From UBA2357 sp041916775 (GTDB lineage: Bacteria > Pseudomonadota > Gammaproteobacteria > Burkholderiales > Rhodocyclaceae), in the NCBI GenBank assembly GCA_041916775.1, contig JAYRYZ010000010.1, forward strand, positions 93,961 to 157,960: a stretch of 64,000 bases of DNA. Reading direction: 5' to 3'. The translations under genes were made by a program, and so were the position numbers. The first letter of the stretch is position 1; each line of letters opens with the position of its first letter. The notes under the pieces were generated by a model that did not search any database, had not been told where the DNA came from, and was given only the letters and a program-made list of their open reading frames with translations. Below are positions 18,806 through 27,000 of this stretch, piece after piece.

Positions 18806-19420
18806 TCAATCCTGTTCAATGAAGTCGAAAAATTGCAGATGTCGCAGGCGCTGGTTGGCATATCGCAGCCGCGCAGCCCTGACCACCGCCACCAGATCGC
18901 CGATGGCTTCCTGCAACTCGTTGTTAAGTATAACGTAATCGAACTCCCCCACATGGCGCATTTCGCCACGCGCACCGAGCAGGCGGCGCGCGATGACATC
19001 CGCGCTGTCGGTGCCGCGCCCGCGCAGACGGTTCTCGAGTTCCTCCATGGTGGGCGGCAACACGAACACGCCCACCGCCTCGGGAAACACCTTGCGCACC
19101 TGCTGCGCGCCCTGCCAGTCGATCTCGAGCAGGATGTCGCGCCCGGCCGATATTTGCGCCTTCAACCAGGTCTTGGAGGTGGCGTAGTAATTACCGTGGA
19201 CCTCCGCCCATTCGAGGAATTCCCCCTGATCGCGCAGCGCACGGAACTGCGCGACATCCACGAACTGGTAGTCGCGCCCGTGCTCCTCGCCCGGGCGCGG
19301 GTCGCGGGTGGTGTAGGAGATCGACAGCTGCACGTTGGGATCGCGTTCCAGCAATCCACGCACCAGTGTCGTCTTGCCCGCACCGGACGGTGCGGTGATG
19401 ATGATCAGGGTTCCGGGCAT
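18806..19420 (-). CDS. gmk: Guanylate kinase
   Basis: A 204-residue enzyme that phosphorylates GMP to GDP. It has the P-loop APSGAGKTT, the GMP-binding ISYTTRDPRPGE, and EVHGNYYATS and LLEIDWQGAQQVR. The ATG at 19420 (MPGTLIIITAPSG) matches the family start. It is the first gene of the gmk-rpoZ-spoT operon, whose products all affect guanine nucleotides or RNA polymerase. Confidence 0.95.
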   Translation of the reverse strand: MPGTLIIITAPSGAGKTTLVRGLLERDPNVQLSISYTTRDPRPGEEHGRDYQFVDVAQFRALRDQGEFLEWAEVHGNYYATSKTWLKAQISAGRDILLEIDWQGAQQVRKVFPEAVGVFVLPPTMEELENRLRGRGTDSADVIARRLLGARGEMRHVGEFDYVILNNELQEAIGDLVAVVRAARLRYANQRLRHLQFFDFIEQD

Positions 19421-19558
19421 GAGGGCTTCGGCACGTGCGCACCGCGCCGACAGGTTGGTTGATCGGTTTGCTTCCAAGCCCGATTGTGCCAGCACAGGCC
19501 GCCATGCGCCATGGTGCACGGCACAAACCGCGGCCCGCGAAGCGTGCGCCTCACCGCG

Positions 19559-19948
19559 TCAGCCGAGCTTGCAATCGGTTGCCAGCGGCGCCCCGGAGCG
19601 GCCGTCGAGCAGTACGCTCTTCCACGGCAGGTCTATCCACACCAGCCCGCTCTGGCGGTCCTCGAAGCGCGGCAGACCGGAGGCGGAGGCATCACGCTCG
19701 AGCACATGGCGCTGACCGCGCCACAGCACCGTCACGCGCTGGTCACGGCCCTGGACCTGTGCCCGCTCCACGCCGACGCGCACGCCCTGTTCGCAGGCAT
19801 AGCTACCGCCAGCGAGGCCGAACTCGAGCTGCCCACCGCCGGGGCGCTCCACCACCGACGGCAACTCCGCCGGGCGACTCGTGCAGGCGCTCAGCAACAG
19901 CGCAGACAACATCGCCAGCAGGGTGCGGGTAACGGTTCCGTTTGCCAA
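19559..19948 (-). CDS. MliC-like lipoprotein
   Basis: A 129-residue lipoprotein. The signal segment TLLAMLSALLLSAC ends in a lipobox (LSAC). The mature part has YACEQGVRVGVE, VLWRGQRHVLERDASASG and a final Cys, a pattern like MliC, the membrane-bound inhibitor of C-type lysozyme. The preferred start is a TTG at 19948, because GGAGGT stands eight bases upstream and the signal peptide then has normal length; ATG codons at 19972 and 19981 would place that ribosome site inside the gene. Assignment to MliC is by pattern only. Confidence 0.65.
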   Translation of the reverse strand: MANGTVTRTLLAMLSALLLSACTSRPAELPSVVERPGGGQLEFGLAGGSYACEQGVRVGVERAQVQGRDQRVTVLWRGQRHVLERDASASGLPRFEDRQSGLVWIDLPWKSVLLDGRSGAPLATDCKLG

Positions 19949-20026
19949 GGGTTCAGACCTCCAGGTTTGCATCGATGGCATCCGGGCAGTTACGGGGACG
20001 GCCGCATACGCGGCACCGACCCGCCC

Positions 20027-20347
20027 TCACACCGTGCGCCCGGCCTGCTGGCGGCAGGCATCGCAGTCTTCCCATGGCAGACAGTCACACACGCGCGCAC
20101 GTTCCAGGTAGCGGCTCCCCACCTGCACGATGCCAGCCTCGGCTGCAGTCTTGCCCGCGTCGCGCGCGACGACCGTGGCGTTTGCTGCGGGTGTGGCAGC
20201 GTCATGCGGCACGGGAGACCAGCGCGCGAACAGGGCAGGATCGACCTTGCCGTCGATGTACCACAGCTTGCGCGCAGCATCCCAGCGCGCGCCGAGCTTC
20301 TTGGCCTCGTCCTTCTCGGCGAAGGGCACCTTCAGGTTCATGCGCAT
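20027..20347 (-). CDS. DUF5710 domain protein
   Basis: A 106-residue protein. Its first 40 residues, LKVPFAEKDEAKKLGARWDA followed by KLWYI, match the DUF5710 module, a small domain often attached to DNA-processing or plasmid proteins such as primases. The rest contains a Cys-rich end (CDCLPWEDCDAC) that could bind a metal. The function is not known. The start may be either of two ATG codons, at 20347 or 20341. Confidence 0.7.
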   Translation of the reverse strand: MRMNLKVPFAEKDEAKKLGARWDAARKLWYIDGKVDPALFARWSPVPHDAATPAANATVVARDAGKTAAEAGIVQVGSRYLERARVCDCLPWEDCDACRQQAGRTV

Positions 20348-20408
20348 GGCGTCACAGGCTCACGGAGACGGGCATGCATTATAGGGCGCCCGGCCGGCTG
20401 CTCGCGCA

Positions 20409-20462
20409 CCTGTCGCGCCGACAGGCCAATCCATCAAACACAGTGTCGGAGAATTTTACACT
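20409..20462 (+). repeat. Two inverted repeats upstream of the sigma-54 promoter
   Basis: CCTGTCG/CGACAGG (20409-20425, three-base loop) and AGTGT/ACACT (20442-20462) lie 94-147 bases before the -24 element. That is where an enhancer-binding protein of a sigma-54 promoter would bind. No protein can be named from the sequence. Confidence 0.4.
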
Positions 20463-20555
20463 CGCGCCACCCAAGCCCTCTTCGCCCGCTGGCACAAGGT
20501 CGCGATGATTTTCAACGTTCTGAAAAATATGATGTATTTCAAAGAGTTAACGATC

Positions 20556-20571
20556 TGGCGCTGAAATTGCT
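20556..20571 (+). promoter_or_regulatory. Sigma-54 (RpoN) promoter of the PEP-CTERM gene
   Basis: TGGCGCTGAAATTGCT matches the -24/-12 consensus (TGGCAC, five bases, TTGCW), with GG and GC exactly 12 bases apart. Transcription should begin near 20582, about 45 bases before the ATG at 20629. PEP-CTERM genes with such promoters are known to be driven by the PrsK/PrsR two-component system in relatives; those regulators are not in the window. Confidence 0.7.
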
Positions 20572-20628
20572 GCAAGTGGACGACATGTATGGCCGACTCG
20601 GCCAGCCACGCCCCCCGGGAGAACAGAC

Positions 20629-21456
20629 ATGCACCAAGCCCTTGTCGCCGGACTTCTCGCCGCGGCCTCCGCGACGCTCGTCACGCCCGCCCTAGCCGAC
20701 CCGCTCTTGAGAATGGAAGTGCAGTTCGACGCACTCAAACGCTCGTACGCATTCATGGGAGACGGCTCGGTGCGTGTCACCTGCGACGGTTCGGTGCTGA
20801 TCGCCTGCGATGGCTCGGTCCTGCCCGTTCCGGATGTATCCTTCCGCACCCTGGGCGACGGGTCGGTAAGGGAGCTCTCCTCCTTCTGGCTGCTCGGTGA
20901 CGGCTCGGTCAGAACTGGCAATTTTCAACCGCAGGACGTGGACGCGATCAACTTCACCGCCTTGACGTTCAGCCCCAATCCATTCATGTCGGCCTCACTT
21001 GCGGTGACGGACTTCGGCACGCCGACGAGCTTTCTGGTGACGTTCTTCGGCCCGCTCGTCCTTGGTGCGAACGCGTTCGCCTTCACCCTCGACGGCAATG
21101 CGGTCCTGACCGATGCCGGCAGGGACGGCGTATCGGCTGACGCAGTTTCGCAGTATGGGTTTGATGGGCTCGTCTTTGGCGCAGTCGATGGCATTGGCGT
21201 CGCATCCCTGGGCGCCGGCGGGCTCACCGGTGACGGCACGTACCCGCTTGGCCAGAGTACGGGGAGCGGAAGCTGCGTCAGTTGCGCGAGTCAGTGGCTC
21301 TCGATGGGTTTTCTCGGGAGCGGCGGCGGCGATCAGATGCAGTTGAGCGCAACGTTCGACCTTGCGCGTGACAATCCCGTCCCCGAACCCGGCAGCCTGG
21401 CGCTGCTCGGCCTGGGCCTTGCAGGCCTGGCTGCACTCGGCAGACGCCGCCGCTGA
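20629..21456 (+). CDS. PEP-CTERM protein with DGSV repeats
   Basis: A 275-residue exported protein. The signal peptide ends at ALADP. Between residues 40 and 100 the motif DGSV occurs five times, mostly as GDGSVR or CDGSVL. A larger beta-rich region follows with two Cys in SGSCVSCASQW. The end is a classical PEP-CTERM signal: PVPEPGSLALLGLG, more hydrophobic residues and RRRR. It should be exported, cut by an exosortase and kept at the surface or in the exopolysaccharide. A clear sigma-54 promoter precedes it. The function of the repeats is unknown. Confidence 0.88.
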   Translation: MHQALVAGLLAAASATLVTPALADPLLRMEVQFDALKRSYAFMGDGSVRVTCDGSVLIACDGSVLPVPDVSFRTLGDGSVRELSSFWLLGDGSVRTGNFQPQDVDAINFTALTFSPNPFMSASLAVTDFGTPTSFLVTFFGPLVLGANAFAFTLDGNAVLTDAGRDGVSADAVSQYGFDGLVFGAVDGIGVASLGAGGLTGDGTYPLGQSTGSGSCVSCASQWLSMGFLGSGGGDQMQLSATFDLARDNPVPEPGSLALLGLGLAGLAALGRRRR

Positions 21457-21562
21457 CCGGCCGCGTTACCTGGCGGCCTCGCATCGGTCGGATAACGCAG
21501 TCCGTCACGTCGCGAACAGGCTGCCTCGGGGGCGTTCGCACGAGGCTCGGTGCGACTGGAGG

Positions 21563-22507
21563 TCAAGCGAACATGCCTGCCAGCCGAACTTCCCGCCCAC
21601 CCAGGCCGGCCTTGAAGTGCTGCAGGCCGGGTGCTACTTCGTTGAAGCCGCCCAGATCCAGGCTGCGTACGCCACTCTGCTGCAGTTCGAGCATCGCCTG
21701 CCAGAGCAGCAGGTTGTTCGCCCCGGCCGAACGCGCGGTCTTGCCGTTCCAGGCGAGCTGATAGGTCGCGCCGCTGCCGTGACGGAGCAGCGCCACCGCC
21801 GAGCACGCGGCCCCCTGGCATGAAGCCACCCCCAGCACCAGGCACTGCGCCTTGGCGTAGTCCATCAGCAGGCGCTTCAGCAGCACCGGGGGCGTGCCCT
21901 GGTAGCCTTTCTCCTCACGGTCCAACTGATGCCAGCGCAGCAGGTCGCGGATCTGCACGGGTGAAGCCGCCCAGTCGGTGCTGAGTTCGCCCGCGGCGAG
22001 CAGCTGCTCGGCCTTGTTGAGCGCGCTGCGCCACTTGCCGCTCAGGCGCGCTCGCAGCGCCTCCGGGCGAGGCGACAGATCGACCACATGGGTCGCATAG
22101 CCGCCATGCGCAGTCGGCCGGAGGCCGCACATCACCAGGTCGAGACGCTCCGCCGCCAGCTCGGGAATCACCCGCCGACGTCGCCCGGGCCGGCGCGGAA
22201 AGCGCTTGTCGAGCGCGCGGAAGAAGGCCTCCTGCTGCGCCGGCTGACCATGGCCCGGCAGCCACAGCGGCCCGCGGTCGAGCATCAGCGCATGGATGAG
22301 CCCGCCCAGCGCGCGCTTCTCGAACCACTGGAAGATGCCGGCGACCTGTCCGTCGATGCGTACCCGGCCATGATGCGTGGCCATGTTGTAGAACCACGCA
22401 TGGGCGGCACCATACACCGGGTCCTGGAGCAGGTTGGATTCCGCCACCTCGGCCAGCAGCGCCTGGTACTCCTCCGGCGGCATCGCCCAATCGATCGTCA
22501 GCTCCAT
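21563..22507 (-). CDS. FemAB-like GNAT acyltransferase
   Basis: A 314-residue protein of the FemAB/GNAT superfamily. Key parts are SNLLQDPVYGAAHAW near the N-terminus, LMLDRGPLW, RSALNKAEQLLAAG (the FemAB helix region) and the C-terminal SLDLGGFNEVAPGLQHFKAG, typical of proteins that transfer aminoacyl groups to peptidoglycan precursors or other acceptors. The donor and acceptor are not known. It converges with the PEP-CTERM gene. Relatives near exosortase loci are thought to act in envelope assembly, but that link is inference here. Confidence 0.75.
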   Translation of the reverse strand: MELTIDWAMPPEEYQALLAEVAESNLLQDPVYGAAHAWFYNMATHHGRVRIDGQVAGIFQWFEKRALGGLIHALMLDRGPLWLPGHGQPAQQEAFFRALDKRFPRRPGRRRRVIPELAAERLDLVMCGLRPTAHGGYATHVVDLSPRPEALRARLSGKWRSALNKAEQLLAAGELSTDWAASPVQIRDLLRWHQLDREEKGYQGTPPVLLKRLLMDYAKAQCLVLGVASCQGAACSAVALLRHGSGATYQLAWNGKTARSAGANNLLLWQAMLELQQSGVRSLDLGGFNEVAPGLQHFKAGLGGREVRLAGMFA

Positions 22508-22602
22508 GTCCCCACAGCTTCCCGTCGCAATGGGCGGATGTTACCGCGAGCGCAACCGGCGCGCGCTGCCTGATCCTGCAGCCCGGATGCTCATCCCAGA
22601 CG

Positions 22603-23493
22603 CTACAGCCCGCGCAACCAGGCCGGGCGCAGTCCGGCGCCTGCGGGGTCGGCGATGGCGGCACGCACCTCGCCGAGCAGGCGAGCCTTGTCGGCACCCA
22701 GCGTGCCCTTGAGCACCAGCCAGTTCGAGGCGTGATCCGAGCGGAACACCGTGCGACGCAGCTCCAGCGCCGCGAGGAAGCGCTCCATCTCGACGAAGAG
22801 GCCATGCGGGTCGAGCGCCTGCCATTCCGGCCATGCCGCCATGAAGCGCCGCCCCTGGTCGTGCAGGGTGACCACCAGGGTGGACAGGTACTCGGGCTGG
22901 GTGGCGTTGGCCAGCCGCGCCGAGTTGTCGGCATGCTGCGCACTCAGCGCCTGCCCGCCCAGGCCGTTGAGGATCATCACCGAACGCGCGATGCCGGCCT
23001 CGCCGAGCTTGTCGAGCGCGCTGCGGGTGGTGTCGAAGGTTTCGCCCTTGTTCACCCGCGCGAGCACCGCGTCGTCGCCGGATTCCGCCCCCAGGTAGGC
23101 GAGCTTGAGCCCGGCCTCCGCGAGCGTGCGCAGCTCCGCCACGCTTTTCTTCGCCAGGTTGCGCGCCAGGCAGTAGCTGGACACCCGATGCACCGCCGGC
23201 AGATGCGTGCGGATCGCCTCCAGATAAACCAGCAGGCGGCGGGTGGGCAAAACCAGCGCATCGCCGTCGGCGAGGAAAACACGCCGCACCTGCGCGCCAA
23301 AGCGCTCGCCGGTGAGGCGGATGGATTCCAGCACCTCGTCCTCGCCACGCGCGCGAAAGGCCTTCTGTGGCGCGGTGTACATCTCGCAGAAGGTGCATTT
23401 GTTCCATGAACAGCCATCGGTGACCGGCAGGATCAGCGACTCGGCCTCGCTGGGCGGGCGGAACACGGGTTCGATGTAGCGGATGGGGAGCAT
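22603..23493 (-). CDS. Radical SAM protein
   Basis: A 296-residue radical SAM enzyme. Its 4Fe-4S site is in the stretch GCSWNKCTFCEMY, where the spacing is C-x4-C-x2-C, a variant used by a COG1032-like family. Further features are FLADGDALVLPT and YLGAESGDDAVL, which are the SAM and strand motifs. No substrate can be proposed, and no SPASM or B12 domain is seen. It lies just left of the BREX island and probably marks conserved chromosome. Confidence 0.8.
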   Translation of the reverse strand: MLPIRYIEPVFRPPSEAESLILPVTDGCSWNKCTFCEMYTAPQKAFRARGEDEVLESIRLTGERFGAQVRRVFLADGDALVLPTRRLLVYLEAIRTHLPAVHRVSSYCLARNLAKKSVAELRTLAEAGLKLAYLGAESGDDAVLARVNKGETFDTTRSALDKLGEAGIARSVMILNGLGGQALSAQHADNSARLANATQPEYLSTLVVTLHDQGRRFMAAWPEWQALDPHGLFVEMERFLAALELRRTVFRSDHASNWLVLKGTLGADKARLLGEVRAAIADPAGAGLRPAWLRGL

Positions 23494-23559
23494 GGCCGGG
23501 CTTTCGTGAATGAATGTCGCACTCTACAACGCCAACCCGGCGCCTGACCGGGCCGGCGG

Positions 23560-23755
23560 CAGTCAGGCGGGTGGTACCGGACACCATGCACGCCGGGTTG
23601 GCCAGCATTGTCTGCAGGACGCCCTCGTCTTCCTCCCGTTCTGCCGCGAAACGCAGCACGTTCAATGGGCAGTCTGGATTCGCCAGAATCGATGCGCGTT
23701 TCCTCGGAAGAACACTGTCCTTCGCAGCATGTGGAAACAATGCTACGCTGCGCAT
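23560..23755 (-). pseudogene. Possible remnant with LRV-like repeats in the left flank of the BREX island
   Basis: Between the radical SAM gene and the xre gene (23494-23798, 305 bases) no intact gene is seen. On the minus strand from the ATG at 23755 a translation contains ILANPDCPLN and, 26 residues later, MLANPACMV. This recurring LANPxC pattern is like variant leucine-rich repeats. The frame has no stop of its own and runs into the radical SAM gene in another register, so at most it is a fragment. The call rests on one repeat pair only. Confidence 0.25.
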
Positions 23756-23798
23756 CACCCCGACCGTCTGAGCGGAACAACCACCCGGTGCTTCTACG

Positions 23799-24020
23799 AT
23801 GATCCGTTGTCGTCTTTCCGAACTCATGCGCCAACGCAAGCTGCGCACTACCGAGCTGGCACGGCTGACCGGGCTCAACCGCAGCACCATTTCGGCGCTG
23901 TGTGGCAACACCGCGACCCGGGTCGAACTGCCGGCCATCGAGCGCCTGTGCGAGGTCTTCGACTGCGAGGTGGGTGAGCTCTTCGAACGGGTGCGCGATG
24001 CTTCCGGGGGCGCGCAATGA
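23799..24020 (+). CDS. XRE-type regulator of the BREX operon
   Basis: A 73-residue DNA-binding protein, basically one Cro/C1-type helix-turn-helix: TTELARLTGLNRSTISALCG forms the two helices, and IERLCEVFDCEVGELFE the third part. There is no sensor domain. Its stop overlaps the pglW start by four bases (ATGA), so it is made together with the BREX proteins. It is probably an autoregulatory repressor or activator of the island promoter just upstream (about 23700-23790). Similar small regulators precede other defence operons. Confidence 0.85.
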   Translation: MIRCRLSELMRQRKLRTTELARLTGLNRSTISALCGNTATRVELPAIERLCEVFDCEVGELFERVRDASGGAQ

Positions 24021-27000
24021 GCATGGGGCCGAGCCGCTGGCATGCGATTGCCGAATCGAGTTTCCCGTGGGAGCGGGAAGCGCTCGAGTGGCTCCGGGGC
24101 CACCTCCCGGACCGCGACCCCTGGCATGTCTGGAGCAACTTCGAGTTCATCGACGACCAGGGCAAGGTGAATGAGGTCGACGCGCTGGTGTTGTCGCCGG
24201 CCGGCCTGTTCCTCGTCGAGATCAAGAGCCGCCCCGGGCGTGTTTCGGGTGACGCGCATACCTGGACCTGGGTCACCGACGGGCGCACGCGCACGCTCGA
24301 CAATCCCCTGCTGCTCACCGATCGCAAGGCCAAGCGTCTCGCGAGCCTGCTGCGGCGCCAGTCGGCGGTGGTCAAGGCCAAGATCCGGCTGCCCTTCGTC
24401 GAACCGATGGTTTTTCTGTCATCGAACGAGCTCGAACTGCGCCTTGCCGGGTCGGCCGCCGCCGGGGTGTTCCGTCGCGGCCGGCCCGGCGTGGCCCGGT
24501 CGGAGGATGTCGTCGTGGCGCTCTCCGAGGGGGTGCGCGGGCCGTCGCCTCATGCGGTGGACCACCACCAAGCCAGGGCCATCGCCCGGGCGCTGACCGA
24601 GGCCGGGGTGCGTCCCTCCAACAAGCACCGCCAGATCGGCGACTACGAGCTGGTCAAGCTCATCTCCGAGGGCGAGGGCTATCAGGACTGGCAGGTGCGC
24701 CATGTCAGCGTCGACTCGGTGCAGCGCCGGATCCGCATCTACACGCTGGCGAGCGCCTCCAGTCCGGAAGACCGGGTCACGCTGGCGCGTCAGGCCCGCC
24801 GGGAGTTCGAGATCCTCGAGGGCGTCGACCACGCCGGCATCCTGCGCTGCAACGACTACAAGGAGAGCGAGCTCGGCCCCGCGCTGATCTTCGACCACGA
24901 CCCTGCGGCCGTGCGCCTCGACCTCCTGATCCGCGAGCGCGGCGCCCAGCTCACCGTCGATCAACGCCTGCAACTGGTGCGCGATATCGCCGAAACGCTC
25001 AGGTTCGCGCACGCCAAGCGTCTCTACCATCGCGGGCTCGGGCCGCAGAGCGTGCTGGTGCGGCAGGAGGGCGTCACGCTCAAGGTGCAGTTGATGAACT
25101 GGCAGACCGCAGCGCGGGCCATGGATGCGAGCGACACGGTGCATCGCACCACCGGTACCCGCCACGTCGAAGCCTATATCGAGGATCCGGGCCAGGTGTA
25201 TCTCGCGCCCGAGCTCACCCGGGCCGACCCCGCCCATGGCGCGGAACTCGACATCTTCTCGCTGGGCTGCCTCACCTGGCTGATCTTCAGCGGCAAGCCA
25301 CCGGCCAGTTCCACCCTCGAGTTGGCGGTCAGCTTGCGCGAGGGGCAGGGGCTGCGCCTGTCCGACGTGCTCGATGGCTGCGGCACCCGTCTGCAGGAGC
25401 TGGTGCAGTTCGCCACCCATCCGGACGTGCTCGGTCGCTACGACACGGTCGAGAGCTTCCTGAGCGACCTGGAAAAGGTCGAGGACGAGCTCACGATGCC
25501 CGACCCGGATGCCTGTGTCGATCCGGCCGATGCCGCCAAGGGAGACCGGCTCGAAGGGGGCTTCACCGTCCTCAGGCGCATGGGCCGTGGCTCGTCCAGC
25601 GTCGCGCTGCTGGTCGAGCGCGACAGCGCGGGTGAGAGGGCAGGGCGGGGCGAAGGCGACGGCGAGCCCTTCATCCTCAAGGTCGCCAACGACACCGCCC
25701 ACAGTGACAACCTCCGGGCCGAGGGCGAGGCGCTTTCCGGCCTGCGCCACCCCAACATCGTCGAATACCGCGACACGCTGCGCATCGCCGGACGCACCGC
25801 CTTGCTGCTCAAGAGCGCCGGCGAGTCCACCCTGTCCGAAAAGCTGAAGAAGGATGGCCGGCTGTCGCTCGATCTGCTGGCCCGTTTCGGCGAGGAGCTC
25901 ATCGACGCGACCCGCCATCTGGAAGACAAGGCGGTCATTCACCGCGACATCAAGCCCGACAACATCGGCATCTCCAACGCCCGCAGTGGTCGGCTGCAGC
26001 TGGTGCTGTTCGACTTCTCGCTGTGCCGCACGCCGGCCGAGAACCTCACCGCCGGCACCGCCCCGTATCTCGATCCGTTTCTGCCCCTGCGCCCCGGCAA
26101 ACGCTGGGATCTCTACGCCGAACGCTTCGCCGTGGCGGTCACGCTGTACGAGATGGCGGTCGGCAAGCCACCACGCTGGGGCGACGGGCACAGCGCGCCG
26201 GTGGTGCTCGACGACGAGGTCAGTCTCGAACGCGAGGTGTTCGACCCGGTCGTGCGTGCGCCGCTGGGCGACTTCTTTGCCAAGGCGCTGGCGCGGGACT
26301 ATCGCCAGCGCTTCGACAACGCCGAGGACATGCTGCGTGCCTGGCGACGGGTGTTCGAGGTTCGCAGCACGCTTCACCCGGACAGCGCCGCCCAGGGTTT
26401 CGAGGCCCTCGCGTTCGCCGCCACCGCCAGCACCACCATGGTCGAGCTGGGCTACAGCCTCGAAGCGCAGGATGTGCTCGAGCGCATGGGCGTGCACAAC
26501 GCGCGCGAGCTGCTCGCGGTGGACCGCATCCGCTTCCGTTACCTGCGCGGCGTCGGCGACAAGGTGCGCAAGGAGATCCGCCTCAAGGCCAAGGCGCTCG
26601 CCCGTCTGCGACCGGACCTCAGCCAGGGTCGTAACACTCTCCACGATGAAGAGGACGACGACAAGGCCACCGACAAGGCCGCCATCAGCATCAACGAGCT
26701 GGCACGCCTGCTTTTGCCGCGCCGCCCCGCCGGCGACGACCGGCCGGAGGAAACCGCGCTGGCCTGCTATCTCGGGCTGGATGATGACGCGTACATGAGT
26801 TCTTCGGTGGGCGCTTCGGCAGGCGTAGCCGCTGCCGCCGGCACCGCAGCGCAGCGCTGGATCACCCTTGGCGAAGCGGCCCAACACGGTGGTCTGGAGC
26901 GCGGCGAGCTGGCCGACGCACTCATCCGGGCGCGCGAACGCTGGCTCAAGAACCCGGCCTACACCCCGCTTCGGCTGCAGATCGAAACCCTGCTGCACGG

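Noticed and set aside
20490..20505. TGGCACAAGGTCGC as a first sigma-54 site
   Set aside because: The -12 part reads TCGC with wrong spacing; the site at 20556 is far better.
22603..23493. The C-x4-C-x2-C spacing of the radical SAM protein as a sign of damage
   Set aside because: The same spacing (GCSxNxCTFCxMY) is usual in this family, so the enzyme is likely intact.
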